From Alphaproteobacteria bacterium (lineage in GTDB: Bacteria > Pseudomonadota > Alphaproteobacteria > GCA-2731375): a stretch of 45,383 bases of DNA. Where the stretch lies: assembly GCA_021776235.1 (NCBI GenBank), contig JAJFGG010000034.1:1-45383 (forward strand), given 5' to 3'. Position numbers and translations under genes: made by a program. Positions 1 to 8,361 of the stretch are shown piece by piece (the stretch's first letter is position 1; every line of letters starts with the position of its first letter). The notes under the pieces are model-generated. The model saw nothing but the letters and a program-made list of their open reading frames with translations, had not been told where the DNA came from and ran no database searches.

Positions 1-136
1 AGTCTGTCGGATTTAGGGGAGTTTTGAAATAATCATCCGAAATATCGGTGAAATTTATCATATTCTGATATTTTTCGAAGGTATACTTGCTGATTATTTC
101 AAAAACGAGTCGAAAACTACCTAAATCCGACAGACT
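1..136. mobile_element. MITE-like element with 17-bp terminal inverted repeats
   Basis: The first 17 bases (AGTCTGTCGGATTTAGG) recur as an exact reverse complement at 120-136. Inside the ends, a second match (TTTTGAAATAATCA at about 22-35, and its complement near 91-105) continues the inverted symmetry after a short length difference. The interior is AT-rich and codes for nothing, unlike the GC-rich surroundings. A non-coding element of about 136 bp with perfect terminal repeats fits a miniature inverted-repeat transposable element. The left flank lies outside the window, so a target duplication cannot be checked and the element may begin before base 1. A large hairpin of another kind remains possible. 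Confidence 0.5.
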
Positions 137-525
137 GCTAGTGCTTCTTGATCGCAATATGACGAGAACTCTCCTCCAACATTCAAGACGTAAGGTAACG
201 GGTAGCTCGGGCTGTCGTGACTGATGACTGCGGCTTTGTCCGGCTTGTTGCGAAACCAAGACCACCGATTTGAGTATCCCAGTAGCCCCACAGTTCTAAT
301 TGTGGTGGGCTGGGAACCAACGTTAGTAACATTTATAGCTACGAACAATTTGTCGGTGTCATCGTAGCCGCCGATAAACAGCATGTGCGAACTGGCTTTT
401 CCTTTTAGCTGCGGTCCTCGTCTTACCCATTTCACTATATCCCAAATGAGAACGCTAGTCGCAACCAGGGCGGCGTAAAGCGCAATAGGGTCCAAATCAG
501 AGAAGAGTCGAATGTCTATTTCCAT
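121..525 (-). CDS. Small membrane-anchored protein of unknown function, C-terminus altered by an inserted repeat
   Basis: This is a 134-residue open frame with an ATG start. Residues about 14-35 form one hydrophobic segment (around ALYAALVATSVLIW) followed by a KWVRR basic stretch, so the protein is probably anchored with an N-out or short-N topology and a C-terminal soluble domain of about 95 residues rich in beta-type sequence. I do not recognise the family. The last four codons and the TAG stop lie inside the right end of the inverted-repeat element at 1-136, so the natural C-terminus may have been replaced. A one-base shift shortly before this would give an ending IAIKKH with its own TAG just before the repeat, which could be the original terminus. 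Confidence 0.55.
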   Translation of the reverse strand: MEIDIRLFSDLDPIALYAALVATSVLIWDIVKWVRRGPQLKGKASSHMLFIGGYDDTDKLFVAINVTNVGSQPTTIRTVGLLGYSNRWSWFRNKPDKAAVISHDSPSYPLPYVLNVGGEFSSYCDQEALAVCRI

Positions 526-724
526 CAGTGCATATTTTCTCAGTACAGAGATTTTTCAACATCAGATTGGCCGAGGATCGTCGCCAACTTCATTCGCCGC
601 CACATGACGGCCTTGATGCTAGAGCAAATGGAACCGTACCACGCGGCTAATAGCAATGCCGGATCACATTCTTCAGAGTTTCGGCTCAGGCGGTGACTCC
701 CTGGCGCCATCGTCCGCGCGAAGT

Positions 725-1876
725 TCAAATCCCGAATAGTGACAGGAAAAATTCGATCTTGACGATCACCGCGGCGATAATGGCGATGCCGCCTTGAATT
801 AATGGTCCAAGTTCGGTCACTAGCATCTTGAAGCGCTGGAAAACGGTTAGGTCGGGCACGGGTGCCCTAGATTGAGCAATCGCAGTGTCCGCTTCAGCGA
901 CAAGTTGGGCATGAATCTCAAATGTTCCCGGCGGCTGATTATGCCCAATTCCGGGTTTCTCAGCAGCATCGCCATGCTCCGAAATTGCCTTCTGCGCGTT
1001 GGCGACTAGCTCCTTTATGCTGGCTTCAAGGTCATTGGCGGCCTCCAACTGTTGTTCCCAGGTGACGTCCGATCGACGGGTTGGAAAGCGGATCCGGTTG
1101 GGCAATATTGTAGGCCTATCGTCCGGACCGATTACTATATCGTAGTGTCGCTGTGCGCCCGGTTCAACGGGCGTATCCGCCGATGGATCGCCTTTATCAT
1201 CATTTTTCTCAAGACCATATCGATTCGGATCTCCGCATTCCAGTTCTTCATCTCGGAAAGCGAATTGCCAGTTTCGCGCTGTCCGAAGGGTGTTGCAGAC
1301 AAGCCCAAAAACACCATGCAAGTTTGCACTTAGAAGGTCTGCATCATAGAGCTCTGCACCTCTCAAGTCGGCATTCTTGAAGCGAGCACCGCGGAGAATC
1401 GCACCGCGAAGATCCGCATTGCGTAAGGCCGCATCCTTGAGGATCACATTCTCGAGGTCCGCCCCACGGAGGTTCGCCCTGCGAAGGTCCGATTCGCTGA
1501 GGTCCGCAAGGCTGAGGTTCGCCTCGGTGAGGTCCGCCTCAAGGAGCTCTGCCTTGCCGAGGTACGCCCCGCGGAAGTTCGCTCCGCGGAGGTCCACCCC
1601 AGGGAGTTTCGCATTGCGAAGTTCCGCCCCGCTGAGGTCCGCCCCTTTGAGCTCCGCCCCGCTGAGGTCTGACTCGCCGAGGTACGCCCCGCAGAGGTTC
1701 GCCTCGGTGAGGTCCGCCCCGTCGAGGTCCGCCCCGCTGAGGTCCGCCCGGCTGAGGTCCGCACGGCTGAGGTCCGCATCGCTGAGGTCCGGCCGTACGT
1801 ATTTATTTTCCTCGCACCAATTGTTCCAGGCTTGAACGCCCTCGTTGAGCTTCGCCACATGTTCTTCATTAGCCAT
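725..1876 (-). CDS. Pentapeptide-repeat protein with C-terminal membrane helix
   Basis: This 383-residue protein starts at the ATG at 1876 (MANEEHVAKLNEG). A TTG 12 codons upstream is open but unlike family starts. Residues about 30-190 are more than 30 consecutive A(D/N)LxX pentapeptides, which fold as a right-handed quadrilateral beta-helix. A charged linker follows, then a short GIGHNQPP motif near residue 310 and a strongly hydrophobic tail (IQGGIAIIAAVIVKIEFF) likely to anchor the protein in the inner membrane. Pentapeptide helices are known as DNA mimics that protect gyrase and as domains in effectors, but the membrane tail argues for a scaffolding or sensing role here. That role is inference. 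No operon partner is evident. The frames opposite the repeats are low-complexity shadows. Confidence 0.9.
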   Translation of the reverse strand: MANEEHVAKLNEGVQAWNNWCEENKYVRPDLSDADLSRADLSRADLSGADLDGADLTEANLCGAYLGESDLSGAELKGADLSGAELRNAKLPGVDLRGANFRGAYLGKAELLEADLTEANLSLADLSESDLRRANLRGADLENVILKDAALRNADLRGAILRGARFKNADLRGAELYDADLLSANLHGVFGLVCNTLRTARNWQFAFRDEELECGDPNRYGLEKNDDKGDPSADTPVEPGAQRHYDIVIGPDDRPTILPNRIRFPTRRSDVTWEQQLEAANDLEASIKELVANAQKAISEHGDAAEKPGIGHNQPPGTFEIHAQLVAEADTAIAQSRAPVPDLTVFQRFKMLVTELGPLIQGGIAIIAAVIVKIEFFLSLFGI

Positions 1877-2160
1877 AGCACGAGTATAGACAGCTGCTAC
1901 TGAAACGGGCAATGGTGGGTGGATTTTAAGGCCGGATGCCGCGCACCCGGACGCCTGGTTTCAGGATCATGGGATTACCTCAGGGAAAAGCCGCCTCAAT
2001 ATGCTGCGGAATTCCGTCACCGGCTGATCAACCCGGCCGCGCGATCCTCAAGCACCTAACTTGTCGGCCGCTTGGAGGCGGGGTGGCCGTCCATGGTGCG
2101 CATGCGGATTTGCCAGTATTGAAACAAGGGTTATTAGCGACGACGGGAGCGAGGGCGGCA

Positions 2161-2370
2161 GTGCATTATTTTATTCTGGTCATTTTCGCCGTCGGAGTTG
2201 TCGTCGGCACATATAGCGCGCCTTCGATTTTGAATGGGGAAACAACCGCGGTCGTAATTACTGCTTTCAGCATCCTCGCCGGCCTGCTTCTTGGCGTAAG
2301 GATGCCGCCCTCAATAAAAATGACCTTACCCCTAGCCCTTGGGGCGTTGTTGGGGGTTTGGGTTTCATAG
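2161..2370 (+). CDS. Small hydrophobic membrane protein, unknown
   Basis: This 69-residue frame begins with GTG at 2161, six bases after a GAGG ribosome-binding match at 2151-2154. It is almost entirely hydrophobic, with three likely helices: YFILVIFAVGVVVGT, AVVITAFSILAGLLLGV and MTLPLALGALLGVWV. The frame stays open further upstream to 1936, but that part is not protein-like. No family was recognised. It could be a genuine small membrane protein or the remnant of a larger one. The hydrophobic periodicity and the plausible start are the only support. Confidence 0.4.
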   Translation: MHYFILVIFAVGVVVGTYSAPSILNGETTAVVITAFSILAGLLLGVRMPPSIKMTLPLALGALLGVWVS

Positions 2371-2460
2371 GAGCGCCTCTCAGATTTTTGGAACAGTCTC
2401 CCCAAGCGTTGCGTACGCCTACATCGCGGGAGAACCGGAAGATTTGGTCTGTCATTTAAG

Positions 2461-2486
2461 GGTTTGATAATCTGAATTATCAAACC
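2461..2486. terminator. Perfect 11-bp hairpin between convergent genes
   Basis: GGTTTGATAAT and ATTATCAAACC pair perfectly around a CTGA tetraloop. The hairpin lies between the plus-strand small membrane protein and the minus-strand decarboxylase-like gene, where a bidirectional terminator would be expected. The stem is AT-rich and no clear T-run follows, so the assignment is tentative. Confidence 0.35.
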
Positions 2487-2511
2487 TATGCACTCTGTCT
2501 TGTGAGACGCC

Positions 2512-3240
2512 TTATGTTGAGGCTTCGTCATAGCCGCCCTGGCCGGGCGCACGGGCCCAGGCTTCGAAGGCCGGCGAGGCGGAAACCCGCCCGTCAAGGA
2601 TCAGCCGCTGCCAGTGCGCCGCGGCATCCACGAAATTGGGCATCCCTCCTGGGAACATCATCAGGCTGAGTGCTTCCAACAACGCCCGCTCGGCAACGCC
2701 TTCGCGGTAGGCGCCGACAATGTGTTCATCCACCCATTCCCAGCGCCGCTGACAGGCATGGGCCGCGGCCAAGGCCATTTCCACGCACCCCGGCTCAATT
2801 CCACTACCCGCTACCAGACTGTCAAGCCCGTCACGATAGGCCCTGACAGCGTCATAGTCCGCGAGGTGCGGGGCCCAGTGTTGGCGCACGAAATTGAAGT
2901 AATCGGCGCCACACGCGTATGCAGCCAGGCGCACCGCCGTCTCGATTTCCGCATCGGTCCCTCCAGCATCATGCATACGCCGGATATGATGGGTGGCGAT
3001 GGCCTCGGACGTGGTGGTCAAAACGACCAGCCAGATGATTTCCTTGGTACGCTCGTCCAATATCCGCGTACCCAGGGTTAACGTGGTGTACATCTGGTCG
3101 TAGGCGGCCAGCAGATCAGGCTCGCCCACGGCCATCAGACCGTGATGGGGCAGCAAGTAACCACGTTTGGCCCGCAGGGTTTCCAACCTGGCCAAAACCG
3201 TTTCCGGGGTCATGGACGTATCGTCTCCCGCCGCAGTCAT
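2512..3240 (-). CDS. Carboxymuconolactone decarboxylase-family (AhpD-like fold) protein
   Basis: This is a 242-residue protein. The ATG at 3240 is chosen because AAGGA lies eight bases upstream; the TTG at 3261 is less likely. The central region (about residues 50-120) has the family pattern: LGTRILDERTKEIIWLVV, then a TTTSEAIATHHIRRMHDAG helix, then a second helical unit ending near the C-terminus. The fold forms all-alpha oligomers. Members include 4-carboxymuconolactone decarboxylase and AhpD-type thiol reductases. The CxxC pair of AhpD is absent, so peroxidase activity is unlikely, and a decarboxylase or hydrolase-like role remains open. The gene appears monocistronic, with no aromatic-degradation neighbours. 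Confidence 0.8.
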   Translation of the reverse strand: MTAAGDDTSMTPETVLARLETLRAKRGYLLPHHGLMAVGEPDLLAAYDQMYTTLTLGTRILDERTKEIIWLVVLTTTSEAIATHHIRRMHDAGGTDAEIETAVRLAAYACGADYFNFVRQHWAPHLADYDAVRAYRDGLDSLVAGSGIEPGCVEMALAAAHACQRRWEWVDEHIVGAYREGVAERALLEALSLMMFPGGMPNFVDAAAHWQRLILDGRVSASPAFEAWARAPGQGGYDEAST

Positions 3241-3633
3241 ATTTCGGTCCTTTTTCGCCAATGTTTATAGATCAAATGATTGAACCCATGACATGATGTG
3301 ATTGGGCACGTGCGGACAAGATAGACAGAGTGCCGACAGTGCTTCGTCTCAATCATCGAGTGATCGAACCAGCCGCCATGCACCATACAGCAGCGGCGCA
3401 CATGCGATTATTCCGAATATGGATCCAAGCCAAAGCATTCCTAGCCTCGCTCGTTTACTCTCGTCCGGCTCGGACTCACATGTCAATCAGCAAAACCCAG
3501 CGCCGATCCCATCGCGCAAGTTGCCGGCGAAATTCAGAACAAACGGTGAATATATGCTCGACAACAGGCGAAATTTCATTCTATAGTTGTTGTTTAGCGC
3601 AACATACAATTTTTAGATATAGAGGCATCTGCT
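3241..3633. other. Intergenic region between divergent genes
   Basis: About 390 bases separate the divergent decarboxylase-like and Sel1 genes. The last 90 bases are markedly AT-richer, as expected for a promoter, and carry TACAAT about 30 bases before the Sel1 start, but no convincing spaced -35 box. The short open frames here are not protein-like. No RNA gene was seen. Confidence 0.4.
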
Positions 3634-5427
3634 ATGAAACGCGCTGTGAAGGCAGTAATCACCGCATGCATATTGTCCCTAGGTCTAGCCGGGCCGGGCC
3701 TGGCGGGGCCGCTGGAAGACGCCATGGCTGCCTATCATCGTGGCGATTACGCGACCGTCATTCAGTTGATGCGCCCCTTGGCGGAACAAGGCGATGCCGT
3801 CGCACAGTTTAGAATGGGATACCTGTATGTGAACGGACACGGCCTGCCCCAGGATTACGTTGAAGCGGTGAAATGGTTCCGCCGCGCCGCCGAGCAGGAT
3901 TACGCCGAGGCTCAGTTCTCTCTGGGGATCGCCTACAAGGAAGGCCGCGGCGTTCCCAAGAATCTCGATGAATCATTGAAATGGCACCGCCGCGCCGCCG
4001 CCTTGGGCCATGAGAAAGCCTGGAACGACGTCGGCCGGGCCTATGACGAGGGTTGGGGGGTGCAACGTGATCTGGCCAAAGCGGTGCAATGGTACCGCAA
4101 ATCGGCTGAAGGTGGTTTCCATAAAGCACAGTATAATCTGGCGCGGATGTATGACAAAGGCCTCGGCGTGGGGCAGGATCACGCCATAGCGACCAAATGG
4201 TACCGCGCGGCCGCCGTCCAGGGTGATGCTTGGGCGCAGTACAGTATGGGGTACCGATATGAACATGCAAAGGGCGCGCCGCAGGATTACAAGAAAGCGG
4301 CGAAATGGTATCGCCGGGCGGCCGAACAAGGTGACGCCGACGCGCAGAATTCACTTGGGGTTTTATATCGCTATGGCGAGGGCGTGCTGCGGGATGATAC
4401 AGCGGCGATCATGTGGTTTCGCAGGGCTGCGGACCAGGGCAACTTCAGAGGCCAGTTTCACCTGGGCAACATGTACTACTATAGCAACAGTCTGCCCGAG
4501 GATCTGCCCGAGGCGGCAAAATGGTATCGCAAAGCGGCCGATCAGGGGCTTGCCGAAGCGCAGTACAGTCTTGCGTTCATGTATGACAAGGGAACCGGAC
4601 TGCCCCAGGACCCTGTCAAGGCACTGAAATGGTACCGCCTGGCGGCCGCGCAGAATGATCCCGATGCCCAATTCGCCGTTGGTTATATGTATGACGAAGG
4701 TACAGGCGTGCCCCGGGATCACGTGGCGGCGCTGAAATGGTACCGCCTGGCGGCCGCGCAAAATGATCCCGAGGCGCAGAACAAGCTGGGTTACGCCTAT
4801 GACAACGGCCTTGACGTGGGCCGGGATCATGCAGAGGCGGCCAAATGGTTCCGCCGCGCCGCCCGTCAGGGCCAGGTCAGCGGCCAGTACAATCTGGGGA
4901 CGATGTATGAAATGGGCCGGGGCGTACCCCAGGACATTGCCCAGGCCCTGACCTGGTATCACAAGGCGGCCGGCCAGGGACATGTTCTGGCCCAGTACAA
5001 CATTGGCTATTTATACGAATTCGGCCGGGGCGTGGCGCCGGACCGCGCGGCGGCCCTGAAGTGGTTCCGCCGCGCCGCCGAGGGCGGCCATGACGCGGCG
5101 CAATATAACCTTGCCATGGCCTATCGGGACGGCCGCGGCGTGGCCAAGGATTACGCCGCCGCGGTGCATTGGTGCCGCAAGGCGGCGGTGCAAGGTCACG
5201 GCAGGGCCCAGTACTGTCTGGGGGCCATGTACGGCAATGGCCGCGGCGTGCCAAGGGACTATGCGGAAGCCTATTTCTGGTTCGGTCTGGCGGCCGCCAA
5301 TTTCAGGGATGACCATGCGGCCTATCGGGGCATTGCCATCACGCAACGTGACAAGACCACCCATAAGATCAGCCCGGCCCAGCGCGCCGCCGCCCTCGTG
5401 CGTGTCCGGAGCTGGCAGCCGAAATGA
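3634..5427 (+). CDS. Secreted Sel1-repeat protein (14 repeats)
   Basis: This is a 597-residue protein starting at ATG 3634 with AGAGG eight bases upstream. Residues 1-25 are a classic Sec signal peptide (MKRAVK, a hydrophobic core, then GLAG), so the protein is probably periplasmic. After one degenerate unit there are 14 consecutive 36-residue Sel1-like repeats with the signature AxAQYxLGxxYxxGxGVxxDxxxAxxWYRxAA, ending in a short basic tail. Sel1 arrays form alpha-alpha superhelices that bind protein partners; bacterial examples act in cell-envelope signalling, exopolysaccharide synthesis and host interaction. The partner here is unknown. A seven-repeat relative lies beyond the exporter gene at 7333-8346. 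Confidence 0.93.
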   Translation: MKRAVKAVITACILSLGLAGPGLAGPLEDAMAAYHRGDYATVIQLMRPLAEQGDAVAQFRMGYLYVNGHGLPQDYVEAVKWFRRAAEQDYAEAQFSLGIAYKEGRGVPKNLDESLKWHRRAAALGHEKAWNDVGRAYDEGWGVQRDLAKAVQWYRKSAEGGFHKAQYNLARMYDKGLGVGQDHAIATKWYRAAAVQGDAWAQYSMGYRYEHAKGAPQDYKKAAKWYRRAAEQGDADAQNSLGVLYRYGEGVLRDDTAAIMWFRRAADQGNFRGQFHLGNMYYYSNSLPEDLPEAAKWYRKAADQGLAEAQYSLAFMYDKGTGLPQDPVKALKWYRLAAAQNDPDAQFAVGYMYDEGTGVPRDHVAALKWYRLAAAQNDPEAQNKLGYAYDNGLDVGRDHAEAAKWFRRAARQGQVSGQYNLGTMYEMGRGVPQDIAQALTWYHKAAGQGHVLAQYNIGYLYEFGRGVAPDRAAALKWFRRAAEGGHDAAQYNLAMAYRDGRGVAKDYAAAVHWCRKAAVQGHGRAQYCLGAMYGNGRGVPRDYAEAYFWFGLAAANFRDDHAAYRGIAITQRDKTTHKISPAQRAAALVRVRSWQPK

Positions 5428-5525
5428 TACTGGACAGCCCCGTCGTGCCGCCTGTCCGCCCCGATCCCGGTCCTGGCGCAATCTTGAAATGCCTTGGAAG
5501 ACAGTTGCCTGCGGCGCGGACGCCG

Positions 5526-7097
5526 TTATTTCTTTCGTGATTTCCCCAGCATCAAAGCCGGCAGCAGGGCGCAGACGAAGACCACGGCAATGATCAGAAA
5601 GCCGTCTTTGAAGCCCAACGTAGTGGCCTGGGCCTCGATCACGCGGCTGAGGAAATGCAGGGAACCGGGACGCAGCAGCGCCTCGGATGTGCCGCCTTGG
5701 GACAGCAGCTCGGACAGGCGGCCCATGAGCTCCCGGCTGGCGGCGTTATCCGGCGTTTGGGTCGCGGTCAGCACGCTGGCATGGAATGCCGTGCGCTGTT
5801 CGATGAAGACGACCAGAAGGTTGACGCCGAAGGCGCCGCCCATCAGGCGAACGAAATTGATCGTCCCGGAGCCGTTGTTGAGCTTGTCGGGGGGCAGCGC
5901 GCCAAGCGCCGAGACGTTGATCGCGGGCAGCATGATGCTTTGGCCGATGCGCCCGATGATGACGTAGACAACCAGAGTGTAGAACGCGGTGTTGACGTCG
6001 GTCAGATGCAGCAATGCCGCCCCGAGGGCGAACAGCAGAAGGCCGACCATGGCCAGGTAATGCGCCGGAAAGGCATCGACCATGCGCCCGGCGATGGGAA
6101 AGAACAGCATCACCACAAAGCCGGCCGGCGCCGTCACCAGGCCCGAGGCCGTCGGGGTAAAGTTCTGCACGGTCTGGACGAAGACCGGTATGATGTAGGT
6201 GGAGGCGAAATTGCCGGCGCCGAAAACAAAGCCGAGCGCCGCCGCCGCCGCGAACTGCCGGTAGCGGAAAACCGCGAAATCGAGAATAGGCGCCGCCGAA
6301 CGCAGCTGCGAAATGACAAAGGCGCTGGCAAGGCCCACACCGGCCGAGCCCAGCAACATGATCTTGTCCGAGGCCCAACCGTCGCGCTGGCCGTTTGCGA
6401 TTGCCGTCATCATGCAGACGATCGCGCCGACAACCAGTCCATAGCCAACCCAATCGAACGGCAGGCGAAGGGTGTCCTTGTCGCGGGTCGGCATGAACAG
6501 GGTACCGAGCAGGATCGCCAGGCCGGCGATCGGCAGGGGAATAAAGAACAGATAGCGCCAGCTTGATGCATCAATGGTGATGCCGCCGACCACCGGTCCC
6601 ATGATCGGCGCCAACATGATACCCATGCCATAGAGGCTAAGGGCCAGGCCCCGTTGCTGGGTCGGAAAGACGCGAAAAATCGTCACCATCACAATCGGCT
6701 GCACGACGCCCGCGGCGACGCCCTGCAGGGTCCGCGAGAGGATCAGAATATCGATGTTCGGGGCCCAGGCGCCGACCAGGGAGCCGATGAAAAACAGCGC
6801 CACCGCGGCAAGGTATCCGCCGCGGGGCCCCAACACCGAAATGAGCCAGGCGCCCAGCAACTGGCTGGCCGTCATCGCGGCGAGGAAGGCCGTCGACATC
6901 CACTGCGCTTCGCTTTGGCCAACGCCAAAGGTTCCCATGATGGTGGGCACGGCCACGTTCACCATGGTCGACGACAGGATCATCGTCATGGCGGCGATCA
7001 TCCCCGTCGCCGTGACAATCCATCGATACGAGGGACCGTAACGCGCCAGCAGCGCGTCGATGTTCTCCGTCGCCAATACGACCCTAACTTTCACCAC
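5526..7097 (-). CDS. DHA2-family (EmrB/QacA type) MFS multidrug exporter, 14 TM
   Basis: This 523-residue inner-membrane protein has about 14 hydrophobic helices, as expected for drug:H+ antiporters of the DHA2 family. Visible signatures are the N-terminal MVNVAVPTIMGTFGV with AQWMSTAFL in helices 1-2, the RTLQGVAAGVVQP helix-4 motif, and the GPVVGG antiporter motif C in helix 5, followed by SWRYLFFIPLP. The start is GTG at 7097. The second codon is also GTG, and the ribosome-binding site is weak, so the first residues are uncertain. No EmrA-type membrane-fusion partner is adjacent. The gene converges on the Sel1 gene upstream in coordinates. It is paralogous along its whole length to the exporter at 33767-35335. 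The substrate is unknown. Confidence 0.92.
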   Translation of the reverse strand: MVKVRVVLATENIDALLARYGPSYRWIVTATGMIAAMTMILSSTMVNVAVPTIMGTFGVGQSEAQWMSTAFLAAMTASQLLGAWLISVLGPRGGYLAAVALFFIGSLVGAWAPNIDILILSRTLQGVAAGVVQPIVMVTIFRVFPTQQRGLALSLYGMGIMLAPIMGPVVGGITIDASSWRYLFFIPLPIAGLAILLGTLFMPTRDKDTLRLPFDWVGYGLVVGAIVCMMTAIANGQRDGWASDKIMLLGSAGVGLASAFVISQLRSAAPILDFAVFRYRQFAAAAALGFVFGAGNFASTYIIPVFVQTVQNFTPTASGLVTAPAGFVVMLFFPIAGRMVDAFPAHYLAMVGLLLFALGAALLHLTDVNTAFYTLVVYVIIGRIGQSIMLPAINVSALGALPPDKLNNGSGTINFVRLMGGAFGVNLLVVFIEQRTAFHASVLTATQTPDNAASRELMGRLSELLSQGGTSEALLRPGSLHFLSRVIEAQATTLGFKDGFLIIAVVFVCALLPALMLGKSRKK

Positions 7098-7280
7098 AGG
7101 GCGTCGCCAGGAGCGTCCGCTCGCATATTTGCCCAGGTGGAATCAGGTTAACATGACAGCCGGACGGGAGGAATTGAATAGGGGGCCGCAAACGCCGTCA
7201 TGTTCGATGCCCGGCGCAACACGGGCAAAAAGGTTTGCTCCGGCCTGGAACGCCTTGACGGATCTTGTTCCGTGGCCGAG

Positions 7281-7325
7281 CGGAGACGATCCATATGGGT
7301 TCCTGTCATCGCAAAGTGGTGTAAG
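7281..7325. repeat. Single diverged arm of the three-way-junction repeat
   Basis: These 45 bases match 18856-18900, the right arm of the large repeat, at 40 positions. All five differences are transitions (C/T or A/G). The matching left arm was not found nearby, so this is a solitary arm. It ends just before the Sel1 start at 7333, and its last bases (TAAGG) form part of that gene's ribosome-binding site. Confidence 0.7.
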
Positions 7326-7332
7326 GTTGCCA

Positions 7333-8346
7333 ATGGCCAGATTGATGCCACCTGTTGATATTTCGGCCCTGACGATGGAAGGGCCGATTGAGGCTGCCGT
7401 CGCGGCCTATGAACGGGGCGAGCATGCAACGGCGGCGGGCCTGTTCGCACCGCTCGCCGCCCAAGGCGACGTCCACGCCCAGGTTTATCTGGCAACCATG
7501 CACCACAATGGCGATGGCATCGATAAAGATCATGCCCGGTCCAGCGAATTGTTCCGTGCGGCGGCGCAACAGGGCGATGCCGGGGCGCAATACCAGTATG
7601 CGGTGAACCTTAGCGCCGGCCACGGTGTCTCGGCGGATTTCACCGAGGCGGCGCAATGGTTCCGCAAGGCCGCGGAACAAGGCGATATGGAGGCGCAGGC
7701 GGAACTTGGCGCCATATACCGCACGGGACGGGGCGTGGCGCCCGACAGCAGCGAAGCGGCCATATGGTACGAGAAGGCCGCCAAACAGGGCCATCCCTGG
7801 GTCCAGCACGCTTTGGGCTTGCTATATGAAACCGGTGAGGGCGTGGCGGTCGACGATGCCGAAGCGGTCAAATGGTACCGTTTGGCGGCCGATCAGGGTA
7901 TCCCCGAGGCGCAGAAGGACCTGGGCGGCATGTACCTTGATGGCCGCGGGGTGGCGCAGGACTATGCCGAGGCCGCGCGCCTGTACAGCCTCGCCGTCGA
8001 CCAGGGCGAGATCAAGGCGCTTGGCGGTCTGGCATATCTGTACCTGTCGGGCCTGGGGGTGGCGCAAGACCATGGCGAAGCGGCGAAGTTGTATCAACAA
8101 GCCGCCGCGCATGGCATTTCCGATTGCCAGTTCAACCTCGGAATTATGTACGCGAATGGTCAGGGCGTGCCGCGCGATTATGTCACGGCTCACATGTGGC
8201 TCAACCTTGCTTCGATGGGCACAACGTCGGCCCGTGAAGAATACCAGGATATCGCCGCCGAATACTGCGAAATGGCCGCCGCCATGATGACGGACGAGCA
8301 GATCGCCGAGGCGGAAGAACGCGCCCGCGAATGGCAGGAGGAATAA
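7333..8346 (+). CDS. Cytoplasmic Sel1-repeat protein (7 repeats)
   Basis: This 337-residue protein starts at ATG 7333, with AAGG six bases upstream. The frame stays open back to 7060, but that part lies over the exporter start and is not protein-like. A leading degenerate helix pair (EAAVAAYERGEHATAAGLF) is followed by seven 36-residue Sel1 repeats and a charged C-terminus ending EERAREWQEE. No signal peptide is visible with this start, unlike the 14-repeat relative at 3634-5427, so the protein is probably cytoplasmic. Sel1 arrays are protein-protein scaffolds; the partner is not evident. The translation start lies next to a solitary arm of a repeated element. Confidence 0.88.
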   Translation: MARLMPPVDISALTMEGPIEAAVAAYERGEHATAAGLFAPLAAQGDVHAQVYLATMHHNGDGIDKDHARSSELFRAAAQQGDAGAQYQYAVNLSAGHGVSADFTEAAQWFRKAAEQGDMEAQAELGAIYRTGRGVAPDSSEAAIWYEKAAKQGHPWVQHALGLLYETGEGVAVDDAEAVKWYRLAADQGIPEAQKDLGGMYLDGRGVAQDYAEAARLYSLAVDQGEIKALGGLAYLYLSGLGVAQDHGEAAKLYQQAAAHGISDCQFNLGIMYANGQGVPRDYVTAHMWLNLASMGTTSAREEYQDIAAEYCEMAAAMMTDEQIAEAEERAREWQEE

Positions 8347-8361
8347 TCGCGGCCACGCCCG

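Noticed and set aside
540-728. 62-residue minus-strand frame overlapping the pentapeptide stop
   Set aside because: It begins with TTG, has no ribosome-binding site and no protein-like pattern. The TGA/TTG overlap alone is not enough.
716-732. GTTCAAATCCC resembling a tRNA T-loop
   Set aside because: No matching acceptor, anticodon or D arms can be built around it on either strand.
1377-1881. Arginine/serine-rich open frames opposite and beside the pentapeptide gene
   Set aside because: They are shadows of the 15-base periodicity of the pentapeptide codons and have no independent protein character or start signals.
5655-6566. 303-residue plus-strand frame antisense to the first exporter, and the similar one at 33959-35026 opposite the second
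   Set aside because: Both are highly charged and rich in Gly, Arg, Gln and His, as expected from the antisense of membrane-helix codons at high GC. The coding strands show clear DHA2 motifs.
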